Positions 21,672-34,791 are shown, counted from the stretch's first letter. The stretch is DNA of 64,000 nucleotides from Clavaria fumosa (GCA_951802425.1 OX637803.1:2418001-2482000); one strand, 5' to 3'. The notes: a model not told the origin generated them from the sequence alone. Program-made: numbers and translations.

Positions 21672-24600
21672 ATGGTGCCGTTTAACACTCCCAAGACTGT
21701 CGTAACTGGGCTGAAAGAGCGAATTGAGTCTCTGGCCGTGCAACGTACTTTTGTTCCGCCCCTCCAAGTGCTACTAGCGATTTAACAACAGGCCCACAGG
21801 CGATAGAATATACGTAGGGACTGCTACTGGGAATCTGCACATCTACCATGTCGAAGGAGTCTTGGGTCCGTACGAGCTCTCTTGATAATCACCTGCGCTG
21901 ACTCTGTTGATTTCCCTGTCCAGAAAATGATGAGACGGGAGTAACTCTGGTCGAAAGTAGGACCAATTTTGCAAGAAAGGCGATTGAACAACTTGGCTTT
22001 ATCAAGGACATCAACTCGCTGGTCGCCCTTACTGGTATGTTCCAGGCAATCGTCATATTCCTCTTTGACGCAAGGGCCAGAGGCTCAAATCACCCTATAC
22101 CCTCTCCCAAATTTGAATCCTCCCACAACATTGCCGAAAACCAAGTCTGCGTTCTCTTTCGCTATACATTCATTTCTGGAGACCGTGGATGCGGACGTCA
22201 AGACCCCTGAGTTTTCGGAGGGAGGTCTCGCGAAAGCGAAGCCGATATCATCAACCATCACGCAACTCGTTGTAGGATGCAGAAGGAGGGTCATCATATA
22301 TTCTTGGAAAGACTCAGAGGCGCAAGCAGTCAAAGTCAAGTTCTCCGTTTCATTGCTCGTCTGAACGACTTCTCTGAACGGAGGACGTATATCCAGGAAG
22401 CGCCCCTACCTCATTCCGCAAGGATAATCACGTTCTGCAATCGCGATACCGCATGCCTTGCTTACTCTTCGACCGAATATGCGCTCTTCTCGACTAAAAC
22501 CATGACGGCAACGGAGTTATCCATGCCTCTCCCCGCCACGTCGAGTGTTACTGGGATGGGGGCGCTCACCGGTCTCACCGGCTACATGACCCTCGGTCTC
22601 GGTGCGAAGCCCAAACCTGGAGTCGTCTGCATTAGCGACTCGGAATTCTTGATCACCAGAGACTGTCAGTTGGAGCATGACCTTCGGCTTCATAGCATCT
22701 GATGCGTTGTCCACAGACGAAGGCCTTTCCATCGGTCTTGATGGGAAGCCTTCTCGACCTCATCACCTTGTCTGGCCTGCGCCTCCTGAGGAAACAGGTA
22801 ATGCTTCCGTCTCAGGAATAGGGATTTCAGTTTTGATGAACTAGTTCCAGCGTTCATCAAACCTTATGTCATCTCTGCCTTCCCTGCTGGAGCTGTCCCT
22901 TTGTCGCAACCACTCGAACCTTTGAGCCCTGATTTATCATCAAACCCACAACTTCAAGGTTCATCGCAGCAGACCGTCTACAATGCCTCCGTCATCCAGA
23001 TTAGTTCGTCCCTCTCGCTCCGTTCCACGCAGAATCTACCTTTCCCATTTGCGGCAACATCATCTGCTACGACCACCAACTCTACCATACGGCTCTTGAC
23101 CCCGTCGCCTGTACAGGCATCCCTGTTCTTCGTGACCACTTCCACAGACAAGGCCACAGCTGCAGTTGATGGGACATCAATATGGCATCTGTGCATGAAA
23201 CCATGGGCTGAGCAGATTGACGAATTGGTCTTGAGCGCGTCGTATGACGAAGCTCTCGCCCTTCTTGACGTGATCGAGCCAGCAACTCTGGCCGACAAGG
23301 TGAGCAACCATACCTCATCTTCTCTCTCTCTTGACTTACATCCCGCCTCTTTTCCTTATTGGAGGAACGACGCCGGAAGCTAGTCCGCACGCTGCGCGCT
23401 GTGTGCCTATTCCGCGCTGGCAAGAGCGACGACGCAATCAACGAGTTCATCGATCTCGATGTTAACCCGGCCAAAGTCGTTGCGCTGTACCCCGCACATG
23501 TAGCTGGGCGGCTCTCCGTCCCGCAGAAGGACTGGATCTCGCTCTTTGGCGGACCGACGCCTCCGGAGGCATCGTCACACGCGGACCTGGACCCGAGTGG
23601 GGAAACACCTCCCGTGGCAAGCGTGCTTCAGCCATTGGTGACGGCGTCTACTAGTACCGTCCTTGGGAAGCTGAAAGGATTAGCCATGACAAACCCATCG
23701 GCTGTGGAGAAGGATGATGACACCGCGTCCACCAGTAGTGTCAACAAGCGTGCCAGCCGCGGTAGGAAAACAAGCATTCCACCATATGCTGTGGCGCTCA
23801 TTTCTTCTCAGATGACTCCCAACGCTCCATGGAGACTCTTCTACGCTATCTGACCGACCGTCGGCCGAAGGTCGCTGGGGCGCTGGCGACGTTGCACATC
23901 ACCCCGTCGCAGTCTCATCAAATGGCTCACTTGTCGGAGACGTCGACAGAGGATCTGTTCGCTTTGCCGGACGCCCCGCTGTCCTCGCTGACACCTGAGC
24001 AGCTCCTGAGGTTCGCACAGATCCTCGATACGGCGCTGTTCAAGTCTTACTTGCTCATGCGACCTGCGCTGCTCGGATCGCTCTGTCGTCTGCCCAATTG
24101 GTGCGAAGTTGAAGAAGTCAAAGAAGAATTACATGCACGAGAGGTAAACCTAGGTTTACGTCATCCTGGCTTTTCCTTACGACATGAAATCCTAGAAATA
24201 TTCTGAGCTCATTTATCTATATAATGGAAAGAAAATGCATGACAAGGCATTAGACCTTCTTCGACAGTGCGCCCCAACAAGCTCAGAGTCCCCTTTCGCA
24301 ATTGATATTTTTGTCTCTTCATCTAGCCTCGGCGAGAAAGAAACTGATATGACAGATAGGCTAAAACCGTCCATCTCTTACTTGCAAAAAATGGGGCCAG
24401 AACACCTCCAACAAATCTTTCATTATTCCAATTGGCTCTTTGAACAGGACCCCGACATGGCATTTGAGGTATTTACTTCATATACTGATCAATCCCAACA
24501 GACAGCTTACTTCGTCTTCTAGATATTCACCTCTGAAGACGTAGAGCTCCCTCGATCCGCCGTTGCTGACTATTTGCAAGGCTTCAACCCTGAACTTTGC

Positions 24601-25701
24601 GCTCGTTATCTAGAATATCTCATTGAAGAGCGAAGGGAAGATGCCCCCGATATCCACGATCGATTGGCAAAGTTATATCTGAGTATTTGCTTGAACGCCC
24701 TTAAGCGTGGTGATGAAGGTGATTTATATTTTGGCATTCCTTTTCGTTGCTACCATCATTTAATCTAACTCCGTCTGCCAGTTTTACACCAGGAAACCTA
24801 TGCCAAACTCTTGCATTTCATTCATACAACAGATCATTACAATGTTGCGGGGCTATACGGTTTATTGTCCGTCGAAGGTAAAATCTTATCTTCGTGTTTG
24901 AGTGAAGAGATCAAACTTCATATTTCTGCCTAGATCTGTTTGAAGCCCGCGCAATCCTCCTTGGTCGACTGGGGAGGCATGATCAAGCATTAGAATTGTA
25001 TGCTTATCGATTGCGGGACTGTCAGAAAGCCGAAGAGTGCGTTCTATATGTATGTGCCTTGGGAGCCCTGACGTACCAATTTCTGAAAACGAAAAGATAC
25101 TGCAAACGAGTCTACCAACCAGACGGGCCCACGGGCAACGTGTTCTTGACTCTTCTCCGAATCTATTTGAGGCCTACGAGTCAATCATCAGCTGACTTGC
25201 TCAAGCCAGCACTTGATTTGATTCGCCGTCATACTCTGAAACTGGATGCTCTAGAGACGATCCAACTCCTCCCTCCGCTTGTCACTGCCCAAGTTGTGCG
25301 GACATTTCTAATGGCTGCACTTCGGGCTCCCGTGTTCGACACTCAGGTCGTTCGAGAAGTCAGCAAATCTCAGAGAGATCAAGTAGCGCAACGACTCATG
25401 CTTCTTCAATGCAAAAGAGTCAAAGTCACGGATAGCCGAATGTGCGTGAAATGAAGCGCCACAGCGCGACGCCATTGGCTCCGCCAATAAGATACTGACC
25501 GCCCCCTTCGCTTTAGATGTCCTCAGTGTCGCAAACGCATTGGCAACAGTTTGATCGCCGTTCACGCTCCCAGGTCAGTTCCGTGGTTTTGACTAAGTCG
25601 ATCTCGTCAAATAATGACGAGGGTCTCGGCCTAGGGGCGAAGTTACACACTATTTATGCCGTGACGCTTTTGCAAAAACCTCAGCTGGGGCAAGGCAATG
25701 A
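21672..25701 (+). CDS. VPS39: VPS39/VAM6-like HOPS/CORVET tethering subunit
   Basis: The gene starts MVPFNTPKTVVTG at 21672 and is split by about ten short introns (for example 21745-21799, and one ending at 25631). The N-terminal half is a CNH-type beta-propeller (YVGTATGNLHIYHVE, QLGFIKDINSLV, ITLYPLPNL, then HHLVWPAPPEE). The middle is the alpha-solenoid typical of Vps39 (YDEALALLDVIEPATLADK, ERRRKLVRTLRAVCLFRAGK, METLLRYLTDRRPKV). The C-terminus has a zinc-finger-like end, CPQCRKRIGNS, then HYLCRDAF and a stop at 25699-25701. In yeast and animals the protein tethers late endosomes and vacuoles through Rab7/Ypt7. Exact exon edges in the 5' part are approximate. Confidence 0.88.
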
Positions 25702-25878
25702 TGGTGACAAAGAGAATGGATGTTACTGAAATCTGGCATACTTTTGAGAATGAACACAATGTCCAAGCTGCAATTATACTATACATGACAACGGAATGAT
25801 ATACTAATAGGATACCATAAAGATCACAGACAATCAATGATAAATCAATGACGGACTCAGTTGGCGGGACTTTATGAG

Positions 25879-26720
25879 TCATGTATAGCCGTGTGTCCGC
25901 GCCTTGATGGCCGCCTCGATACCCAACTTGTGTTTCATTGTCTCTGTCTTGACGCGCTGCCATTCTTTCCTCCCCACCGTCTCTGAAATGTGCGCAAGGA
26001 TGCCCTGGATGGCCTCTTTATTACGAGAGGAATAAAAGGAGGGGTTGCGGCAGATTCCCCGCGTCATTTATCTCCAGAGCGAGGTAAAATAGAGGGTGAA
26101 TGGAAAGCTGCCGTACCTTGGTTCGCCTTCTCCATCTCTGACACTTGATCAAGCTCGGCCTGCTCGAGCGCTGAACGCGTCTCTAGCACCTCCATCATAA
26201 AGTCATCATTCAGACTGTCATGCTCGGTGATCTCCACATCATTCAGGCTAAGGTTGTATTCCGCCCGGAGATACGGGCTCAAGGGGACATTATAGATCTC
26301 CGACGAGAGTGCCTGCGCGAGGCTCAGCTTGTCATAAAAAAGACGCATTATAAGAGACAAAGCAATGAGATAAAATAAAAAATAAACTCGAAGTGCGCCA
26401 AACGCTCTGACAGGCTTCAATCAACCAGACAAAAATGAGACTGACAGCGCCTTTAGACGCCCACGCGTCTGGGTGACACACAGCCTGCGCGCGGCGAAAC
26501 CGGCCTTTCAGCAGTGCCCGCGCGACCTCCACGAGCGCAAACGGGTTCGCGTCCGCCTCGTCACGCGGGAGGTCGAACAGGTCGTAGTGCGTCGCGCGAG
26601 AGAGGCGCAATGTGCCCGCACCGGGTGCAAGCCGGCAGCGGCGGCAAGGGCAGCGGATCACCGCAGGACGTGCAGCGCCGAGTCAGTGGCGCAGTCCACC
26701 CCGACATGGTTCCTATCCCT
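25879..26720 (-). CDS. JAC1: HSCB/JAC1-like J-domain co-chaperone for Fe-S cluster assembly
   Basis: Minus-strand exons: about 26661-26455 carries the J domain (THYDLFDLPRD, then QAVCHPDAWASKGA with the HPD motif); about 26330-26110 the C-terminal HscB fold (ALSSEIYNVPLSPYLRAEYNL, DDFMMEVLETRSALEQAELDQ); the last exon ends at 25879 (ILAHISETVGRKEW...). HscB proteins deliver the Isu scaffold to mitochondrial Hsp70. Upstream, minus strand about 26690-26610, a zinc motif as found in many non-yeast HscB proteins (C-T-S-C then C-T-R-C) is readable one frame off from the J domain, so either an intron or a one-base shift separates them. The true start was not fixed. Confidence 0.78.
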
Positions 26721-26739
26721 GCTTTCATAGATTTCGATC

Positions 26740-28510
26740 TCGTCGCTGTGAATGCTGCAGATTTTGGGATCGTGTAGCGGCGCGGTCGAATCAGCGTGGC
26801 GTGTCTGGCAGGCCGTAGCCGGACACGGAAAGGAGCGCCGAGCAGAGAGCGTAAAATAGAGGCGCAAAGTAAACGGCGATGAAGCAGCTTTCATTACGTA
26901 TGCCATTACTTGCACCACAGATAGTGTTACGAGCCGAGCTTGGTGGTGCAGTAGGCTCGGCAGGTTTCCAAGCGTCTTTGGTGGCAATCATGAGCTCGTA
27001 CAGTTGGCCCAGCTGTAAGTCGACAGTGTTTCGTTCCCAAGAGAGTCAAAAGTGCCGAACCTTTTCGAACACTGTTGGGTCGAGCTTCTTCCCTGAAAAA
27101 TTTTGTCCGTCCGGACCACGCCGAAGCCCGTCCAGATACGCCTTCCATTGAATGAGAAGGCCCATTATATGTGCCGGGTTAGTGACCGCACGATGTCTGC
27201 GAAACTCTGCACGAGCGAGTATATGTCGTCCGCAGCACAGTGTCTCGTCAGAAATGATGAGAGACCACCCAAAGAGACTTACCAGCTTTCACATAGCTGT
27301 CCCCAAGAGAACGAGCGGTGTGCACGAAGAATCCTGCGGAACAGTCTTGGGTGGCAATTCAACGGTCGGTAATAAACGACGAGTCGCGATGCACGCACGG
27401 TATGGCGAGGATCAACGTAGTACTCGCCTCCTGGACAAACGGTGGTGGTCTGGATATAGCGAGACGCGCGAGACTAGCGAACATTGCGCAGCACCGTGGA
27501 CGGTGGGAGCCAAAGATGGAAAGTCGCATGCCATAACCACCGTCCAGCCACAGTACATGTAACGCGTCTCGTCTTGCGACGGCAGAGCCCTTGCCTGCAC
27601 ACAATTGAATTCCTCAGAATTGGGCAGAGATGGGAACCAATTCGCTTTGTACTGCCCTTCGGAACTTCGGTAGAGAGCCGGAAGGCTTTGCAATGCGATC
27701 TCAGCAATGACGACCAGGCGGACGAGCAAGATGGGCTTCGAACGAGCAGGGATGTGAGTTATTCACCAACTACTCAAAACCAGTCTCGTCGCCTTGGTGC
27801 TGTCATACATGTGCTCGCGCTCGCACCCACTCCTACCTTCTCGTCACCTCTTCCTGATCGTCAACCTCCTGGTCTGCGAGCGGCTGAGCCGGAAAGCGGC
27901 GAGCAGGACGCCTGGTTTGACATTTGGAAAATTGAAGGCCAGGCAGCGGGTCGTGGGGTTGTGCTAACCGTTACGACGAATGAAACGGGCTAGTCGGAGA
28001 GTTGCTGGCGAAAGAAAATCAATTGTCCGGTTGAAGGCCATCTGAATGTTCTTGTCCTCCCAGCGCAGTGCGGCGCACTTGATAAGTGTGTTGAGACCTC
28101 AATCCCCACACCGCAACTCCCAAATGTGTTGCGCGGAATCTGATCTGATGACTCCGAATCCGAGCCACTCCTCGTCCCTGTCGCACCCCGTAAAGTCGAA
28201 CGTACCGCACGTCGCAAACGCAATCGGGTGCATAAATCCGCAGCTGCGCATTCAAGAACATTTTCCAATCGCTGGCCGCTTGATCGATAGCTTGACTGAT
28301 ACTTTCGAGCTGTCATTGAAGTTCTCGTCATAGCTGACTCTGAGACACTGCAAACAGTCTTCTTAGAATGAACAGCGCAAGGGCGCTGACTAATCGCAAA
28401 GATTTCTATATATGGCTCGAATTTGTAACATTACAGCAATTGCAGGTCTCGTTGTCTTTATCTTTGACACTACATTGTCGCTCCTCAACACACCTCCTGC
28501 GACATACCTC
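26740..28510. other. No gene recognised
   Basis: Open frames exist on both strands. A minus-strand run around 28,250-28,000 (with a FTGCDRDEEWLGFG-like stretch) looks protein-like but is broken and matches nothing I know. It may be remains of a host gene upstream of the Goodbye fragment. Confidence 0.35.
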
Positions 28511-28740
28511 ATGCCTGATACTCAAGAACTCCAACTGGCGGATCGCCAGTTTGTCGACATCTGGAAAGCCGCTCTCGACCAGTACCAGTCTGACACACGC
28601 GCCAGTGACGCCACCCTTTCGGAGTCGCTCAAGGATGCCAATTCCCCAGATGATGTTCTCGTCTTGATTGATAAGCGTCAGAAGGAATTTGAAGCATATC
28701 GAAAACAGGGAAGGAGGGTACGGAATGCTTTACAACCTAG
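28511..28740 (+). pseudogene. Goodbye-domain fragment of an NLR (truncated)
   Basis: From MPDTQELQLADRQ at 28511 the frame reads as the N-terminal Goodbye domain of fungal STAND proteins (FVDIWKAALDQYQ, LSESLKDANSPDDVL, KEFEAYRKQGRRVR). It stops after about 76 residues at 28740, next to a DIRS-like element on the opposite strand; the rest of the domain and any NACHT part are missing. An in-frame ATG at 28412 is also possible. Confidence 0.75.
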
Positions 28741-30705
28741 CTAGTTGTAAAGTTGGTTGGGTTGAGACCAGATACAGTAAGTGTGGCTCATTGATACTTC
28801 CTTTCTAGGCAATCTGAGAAAGGCAAGACCAGTGGTTGAGAGAGATGCCTGGAGCCCACTCTGCCAGTTTTTGGAAGAACTTAGTCTTTTTGGAGTCTGG
28901 GATGGAGACAGCTTTGCACTCCAAATCCCAGTTGAAGCCAATATAGTGAAATGACTTGGCAAAGGGGGTGCACTTAGAGGGCAACCATGGCCAGCCAAGC
29001 TCTCTTGCCATGTCCCAGATGAGTGACTCATCAAATGAGTAAGACCAGGGGGGGAGTGGGAAGTTGAGATGGGTTGGCACCAGAACGTGAAGTCATCCAC
29101 CCACTTTAAGACAAGATCGACTCCCTGGGAGAGGAAGATTGCTTTTGCTGCATCCGCACAATGACCAAAGATCCCACTTAAGCTTGCACAGCCAAAGCAA
29201 CAGCAGTGGTCCATGTAGACCATGCCCTGCCAGGCAATGCATACATGCAAGCAGTCTCTTGGCAGAACTGGCATCCAGCAGTGCGCAGAGTCCATGTCAA
29301 AAACAGTGACTTGGGTGCCTTCAAGGGTGTCAAGGACAGCAGCAAAGCAGTCCACAAAGAACCCCCAGTCACAGAGGAAGTGCGAGGCATTGATTTCAGA
29401 GTTCACAGAGTTTACCAGAGCTGATGAGTGGGGAAAGGAGTGGTCCTGAATCAGGCAGAGTTTTGGAGATGTGACAATGCCCAGCAGGGATGTCCTATAT
29501 GGCCCATATACAGCGAGGAAAATGGCCAGTGAAAGGGGGGGCAAGTAGTGACTGAGGTCTACTTCCTTTTTGATTTGGATGGTAACAAAATCTTTATTGT
29601 CTATTGCAGATTTATGATTTGGAGGCAAGAAAACTTTATCAATAGGGGAGGAAACACCAGGCTCAAACCCAAATTGGACACCAAATGGAACATTGGAGAA
29701 CTCGTCGAGCAGGCCAGCTGCCTGAAGAGCAGACTCCCAACTCCTCCAGAGGAGTGGGGTTACAATGGGGTAGAGTTCTGTGTCAGGGATGGCCCTGGGC
29801 ATTGTGCCTGGGGACACTGCATCTGGAACAGACATGCAAGAAGTTACAGGAGGAGGAGTTGCACCCCCTGCCTGTCCCATTGAAGCAGAAGCAGACGGAC
29901 ACGCCGTTCGGTCCTTTCCACCCAGCCGGGGTCTTTGTGAGGAAGCTGTTCGAGGTGCTTGTGCAGACTCTCCCAGGGTGCTTGCTGCCACATGCATAGC
30001 AGACACCCTAGCAGTCACCTGAGCAGGGCACATTGCCACACCCACAAAAGGAAGAGCTGCCTGGGGGGCAGAGGAGCAGCCGTCCTGACAAAAGGAATGG
30101 CTGTGAAGAGAGGACCTCGCATCTCTGATCCTGTCATTTACAGCATGGTCCCTCGAGCAATCCACTATGTGGGCCAGACATTGTCATGGAACATTGCCAG
30201 GGAGAATGACCCTGGCCGCAAGACCCACAGGGTCTGGATATGAATATCATATTCTAGGTACAGTGAACTTAGGCTTAAAGTCAACCCTTGCCTGGATCCC
30301 AGCAAGGTGGGTACAGAATGCTTCCAAGATCGCCAGGCAGTCTGGGGAGGTGAAGTACCTGGCAACATAGGCACAGAAACAGGGCCATGATTCCACCCAG
30401 TCGCCTAATGACATGCAAGGCTCAGAAGCCGAATCCAAGGCCAGCTGTGGACACCTGGTGAGGGTTCTGACCCCAGAGTAATCTATGAACAAAGCAGCCT
30501 GGCAGGATTCATTCATAAGAGCTGAGAGAGGGATATGTGATGTCCAACCCTCTTCAAGGACACTGACAATGCCCAGGTGGTCTGCAATGGCATGAGCATC
30601 AAGCTGGATGCTGTCCACTCTGGTCGAAATGATGTGGTGAGGGGTGGGCAGAGCCCCCAAGCCCAAAGGAGGAGCCTGCTGAGGCACACCCTTCAGCGTA
30701 CCCAA
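28741..30705 (-). pseudogene. DIRS-like retroelement fragment: gag-like part and reverse transcriptase
   Basis: Minus strand, right to left: a gag-like segment (30705-30247), then an RT with FGFEPGVSSPIDKVF, TVFDMDSAHCWMPV, GMVYMDHCCCFGCASLSGIFG and catalytic-site-like LKWVDDFTFW, then, in a shifted frame (29080-28805), DESLIWDMARELGWPW and FHYIGFNWDL. The order and wording match basidiomycete DIRS-like RTs. No tyrosine recombinase, RNase H end or split repeats are seen, and frames are broken, so it is a dead fragment. It abuts the Goodbye-domain fragment. Confidence 0.75.
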
Positions 30706-30709
30706 ACCC

Positions 30710-32560
30710 CATCTTATAGGGCCAGCCCATTTTGACTGGTGGCCATCTTATAGGCCCAGCCGAGCGTCGGCCGAGATATTACATAATAGGCTGGGCCGAG
30801 ATCTTAGGTCACCCAAAATTGGTAACTAGAGGTTCAGATGACTTGATATGCATGGGGCCTTTAAAATAGGCTTGGCCCAGGTCAGTAGGGCTTGGCTCAG
30901 AATAATATTCTTCAACCTGCATTCCAGGTCTAATATCACTACCTTACATCTGGTAGCACCCGTATTATGATTTTCCAGCCCTAATGCACTGCTCACTCAT
31001 CTAAATTACCAGATACTGTAGTAATACCAATGTACCTGAGCAAGAAGAGCTTAGCCCAGACAATTATTCTGCATCCAACATCTTATATCAAATGTCCCCT
31101 TATTTAATATGACACCCTACAATAAATTGTTCATTATTGAATGTTAGGTGTGACATGTCACAGTGTGACTAGCATTGAAGTACTTCATCGCCTGTCACAT
31201 TGTGACACATTGTCACACCTGAAATCTGGGTTAACTGCTTAGGTCACCCAAAAACTAAATCTAGAAATACAGATAACTTGATATTGTGGGTGCCCTTAAA
31301 ATAGGCCCAGCCAAAGCCTACATTCTTGACTGTATATCCAAGCTCAATACTCTTGTATATGCTAGCTCCATATTCTTGTATAAGTAGCACTGTTGCTCTT
31401 ATTTTATCAGCAGCAGAACATGATTTGTGAGGTAGATCATCAGAAGTTAATTCAGCTGCATTTCAGGTTCTATACTACTATCCTAAATATGAAACAACTT
31501 GCTGCAATGGTATTGTCTATAATCTCATCTTCACCACCTCAATAAACCACTCACCCATCTGGACTACCTGATATGAATATGCCTTTACAAAGGGCTCAGC
31601 TGAGATGGTCATTCTCAGGTCTGCATTTCATGTCAAATATCCCTTCCTTGCAGATCAAAATCATGAATCCTGAGCAACCCTATTGTTATTATTCCAACCC
31701 CAATGAGCCACCCATCTGGATTTCTTCATTTGAATATGCCCTTCCCAAGGGGTTCCCAGATGGTTTTACTTCACTCAACATAGCCTTCTTTCTATGTTCC
31801 CAGTCACAGCAGACACCTCTGGAGGTTGATTATTTGATATTAATACCTCTTCATGAAGGGCTTGACTCAGTATTCTCCAAGCCTAATCCCATGTTAAATA
31901 TGCTCTACCTGCATATCATAACATTTCAATAATGATCATATAATGTTATTTCTAGCCCCAATGAACTGCCCACTCATCTGGACCACCTGATATTAAGATG
32001 CCTTTACAAAGGGCTTAGCCTGGATGGTTATTCTTCAGTCTACATAACTTCAAATATCCCCTCTCTACAAGTATTGAACAATCTGCATATGGAAACAATC
32101 ACCATTATTATTTCAGTCACAATGAATTGCCTCTTACGAAATGGGCAAGCATACTGCATCAGTATCCCCTTCTTGTATATCTTAAACCACCTTTGCAAAT
32201 GCTAACACCCTTGTCTTCATTTCTACAGCATTGATCAACTCCCATTCATTTACACCCCCTCATATTAATACATTGTTATCAGCAGCTTTACCCAGATAGT
32301 TACTCTCAATAGATTCACTCAATTTGAGAATAATATGAAGGAACCAACATACTAGGTATGCCTTGAGATGTCTCTTGTATTTCCTATGATATTTGTTTGA
32401 CAAGGGGTAGATTTTAAACAATGAAAACCTGTCAAAGTAAAGTTCTATATCATAGATTTAAACAATGTTCTAATTCAAAGACATTGGATTGCCATTTCTC
32501 AAGATACTGATCCATTTGATTGTCCTTTCTGAAATGCATGGATATGAAAACTTAATCTAC
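30710..32560. repeat. Diverged repeat field, no gene
   Basis: Segments recur with heavy divergence. GGTCACCCAAAA...AGATNACTTGATAT...TTAAAATAGGC occurs at about 30810 and 31240. CCCAATGAACCACTCACCCATCTGG...ATATGCCTTTACAAAGGGCTCAGC-like blocks are at about 30975, 31540, 31695 and 31955. The spacing is irregular (about 160-560 bp), so this is an old, rearranged satellite or repeated element body rather than a clean array. Confidence 0.65.
31147..31219. mobile_element. Three-part palindromic micro-element, copy 1
   Basis: GGTGTGACATGTCAC...GAAGTACTTC...GTCACATTGTGAC...GTCACACC over 73 bp. A central palindrome is flanked by two GTCAC-GTGAC palindromes, and the whole is an inverted repeat. It belongs to the family at 34691, 36059, 38263, 42989 and 56741. 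Confidence 0.85.
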
Positions 32561-32599
32561 AATGTGCATTATTCACACTTGTAGGGCTATGAAATCAAT

Positions 32600-34568
32600 A
32601 AATATACATTTGTCAAAAAGAACTACCGCCTTTTTGCCCTGGATCTTAGCACCCGCTGCTTTGCCTCCATGGATGCTTTCCTCTTGCTTTGTGTTCGGTA
32701 TGAAAGATGAGGCTCCTTCTCATCTCTGGCTCTTTTCTTCTTCAGCGAGCCAAACTGCTGATCATTCTCCACCTCACTCTCCACTTGCAATTGATCCCTC
32801 TGCCTCTCCTGCACCTCCTCCAGTATATTTAAATTGGCCATCTCATATGATTGTCCACCAATATCGTCATCAGTGTCCTCTTCATAATTGGCACTGTCTT
32901 CATCTGTAGTGTCCTCGTCATCACCAGCATGGTCTTCATCAGTGTCTTCTCTATCACTGTTATTGACTGGTTTCTCTGAACTGGATCTGACTCACATTAG
33001 TCAATGATATTTTCAGGTGAGAAAAGATCTTACACTTCAGAGACAAGCCAGATATGCTTAGCTGTTTGAGACAGCCTTGACACTTCATTGTCAGTATCTT
33101 GTGTATGACTCTTGTCTGCATCCCTTAAGGCCTTCCCTCTCCTATGGGTGGGTAGAACAGTCTTGAACTCAAGGACCCTTTGACCTAGAGTTTGTCGATG
33201 GTGGAGGAAGGAACAAAGCCTTCTCACATCTGCTGATTGCATTTTTGAGGGCTCACGGATGTGTACTCCTTTAGGAATGTATTGTGCTTGTATAAAGGCA
33301 CTTGGGTTGTCAGATATTTGCAGCCATGGAACAGCAGCCTTCTTGTTGTTACTTTTCTTGCCTACAAAATACAACATTTTTTCAATTTATGAAATAATGA
33401 AATGTGAAAAGCTTACGGTATGCAATAGTAAAACATGATCTCAAGATCTCCTTGAGCTGAGCCAAGGGAAGTGCCAACTCTAGAGGTAGTAATGGCCAAC
33501 CATCCTTGTCTTTTGCAAGATCCCATGGGACGCTTGTATCTGTTCTCTTAGAGAGAAGCACAGCATCCCAATCATCATTTTGTGGCCTTGTTGCATCCTC
33601 TGAACTCAGATTAGAGCTCTTCTTAGACACAATTGTACAGAGCACACTTACTGTTCCACATATCCCCTAAATACTCATCCCATTTTTGCCAAACAACATC
33701 TCCTGTCTGTTGAAACACATCCTTGAACCCAGCAGTGGAGGGTCCTGGCGTCTGGACTCTAAGAGAAATTCAAGAACATACACATTAGTCAGGAATGTAG
33801 AACACCTCATAGAAAACACTCACTTTGCCTTCTTGATCTGCCCTTTGTCATCTTGCCAACCAGCCAACATAAAAATCTCTACTCCCATCTGCTCTTTGGC
33901 CAACCGGGAAAACTCCAAAGCATTATGCATAAACTTTTGCGAAGCCAATCTTACAGTAAAGGAAACAGCTGACATAAGTTGCAAATGAATAACATGCAGA
34001 GATTCACTCACTCTCTTTGAATATTAGATGGTACAGGCTCTGTATTCCACTTCTCAGCCAAGCCTTCATATTCAAGCCGTTCCTGTGTTGACAACTCCTG
34101 GCAAATTTGAGTCCTGGCTCGACGGTATGCGGATAAGAAGTCTATTGTGCCTCTCTCAGCCTTTGAGAGCTCTTCTGCGTGGGCATTGATTTTTTCCTTC
34201 TCATGCTGCTCAACAACACTCTGGAAGGTCCACCTTTTGCGTTTCCAAATATTGAGGCCTGGCCTTTGACCTGGCTCAGAATCAGAACCATTATCCATTC
34301 CTGCCCCAACCCTGCGATGGTTATGCAGCCAGTTGCGAATTTTCTGCAGAAGGAAAGCATCAAATCATAAGTGAATCAGATGTGTGAAGTTCTGCTTTAC
34401 CTGGTTTAAGCCATCAGGGGGATGTTCCTGTGTAGCTTCAGCCAGGTCTCGGATTTGTCTCTTGATCTCCTTGACAATACTAGCACGTTCCTTGGTGTCT
34501 GCCTTCCCATATGCTTCCAGGCTGCCTTTGAGAAGCTCGACATAAGCAGGGGTTGTCCACTTGGTCAT
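32600..34568 (-). CDS. Multi-exon gene of unknown function (repeat-associated family)
   Basis: Starts MTKWTTPAYVELLKG at 34568. Exons include 34568-34400 (DTKERASIVKEIKRQIRDLAEAT), about 34350-34008 (KRWTFQSVVEQHEKEK, YRRARTQICQELSTQERLEYEGLAEKWN), about 33990-33825, 33780-33660, 33645-33390, 33377-33030, and a basic/acidic tail ending near 32623 (KRKASMEAKQR). Introns are short with GT...AG ends. I recognise no catalytic domain. This helical protein type appears to me to recur in repeat-rich parts of mushroom genomes, from memory only. A palindromic micro-element lies about 125 bp upstream of the start. Exon edges are approximate. Confidence 0.6.
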
Positions 34569-34690
34569 TTACTTGAGGATTGTGAGGAGGCAATACGCAG
34601 GATGTAGGTAGAAGTAAGAGAACAATGATTCCAACACGTGATGTTGATTGCTTCAAAGATGCAAGAGGTATTTCGAAGTCACGTGCTGTC

Positions 34691-34760
34691 GGCATTACAT
34701 GTCACTATGTGACCTGTGTTGAAGTACTTCAACGCTGGTCACATAGTGACTTGTCACACC
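34691..34760. mobile_element. Three-part palindromic micro-element, copy 2
   Basis: GGCATTACATGTCAC...GTTGAAGTACTTCAAC...GTCACATAGTGAC...GTCACACC in 70 bp. The central 16-mer is a perfect palindrome. It sits upstream of the gene starting at 34568. The sequence to its right (CCTTTCAAAAAAA...ATTGGTATT) is shared with copy 3, so the two were duplicated together. Confidence 0.88.
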
Positions 34761-34791
34761 CCTTTCAAAAAAATCGAAGTGAATTGGTATT

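Noticed and set aside
26990..28340. A gene between JAC1 and the Goodbye fragment
   Set aside because: Protein-like fragments appear on both strands but no frame or splice model gives a recognisable product.
28741..30705. Tyrosine recombinase gene of the DIRS-like element
   Set aside because: I looked for the R-H-R-Y type region in the remaining sequence and could not identify it; only gag-like and RT parts are supported.
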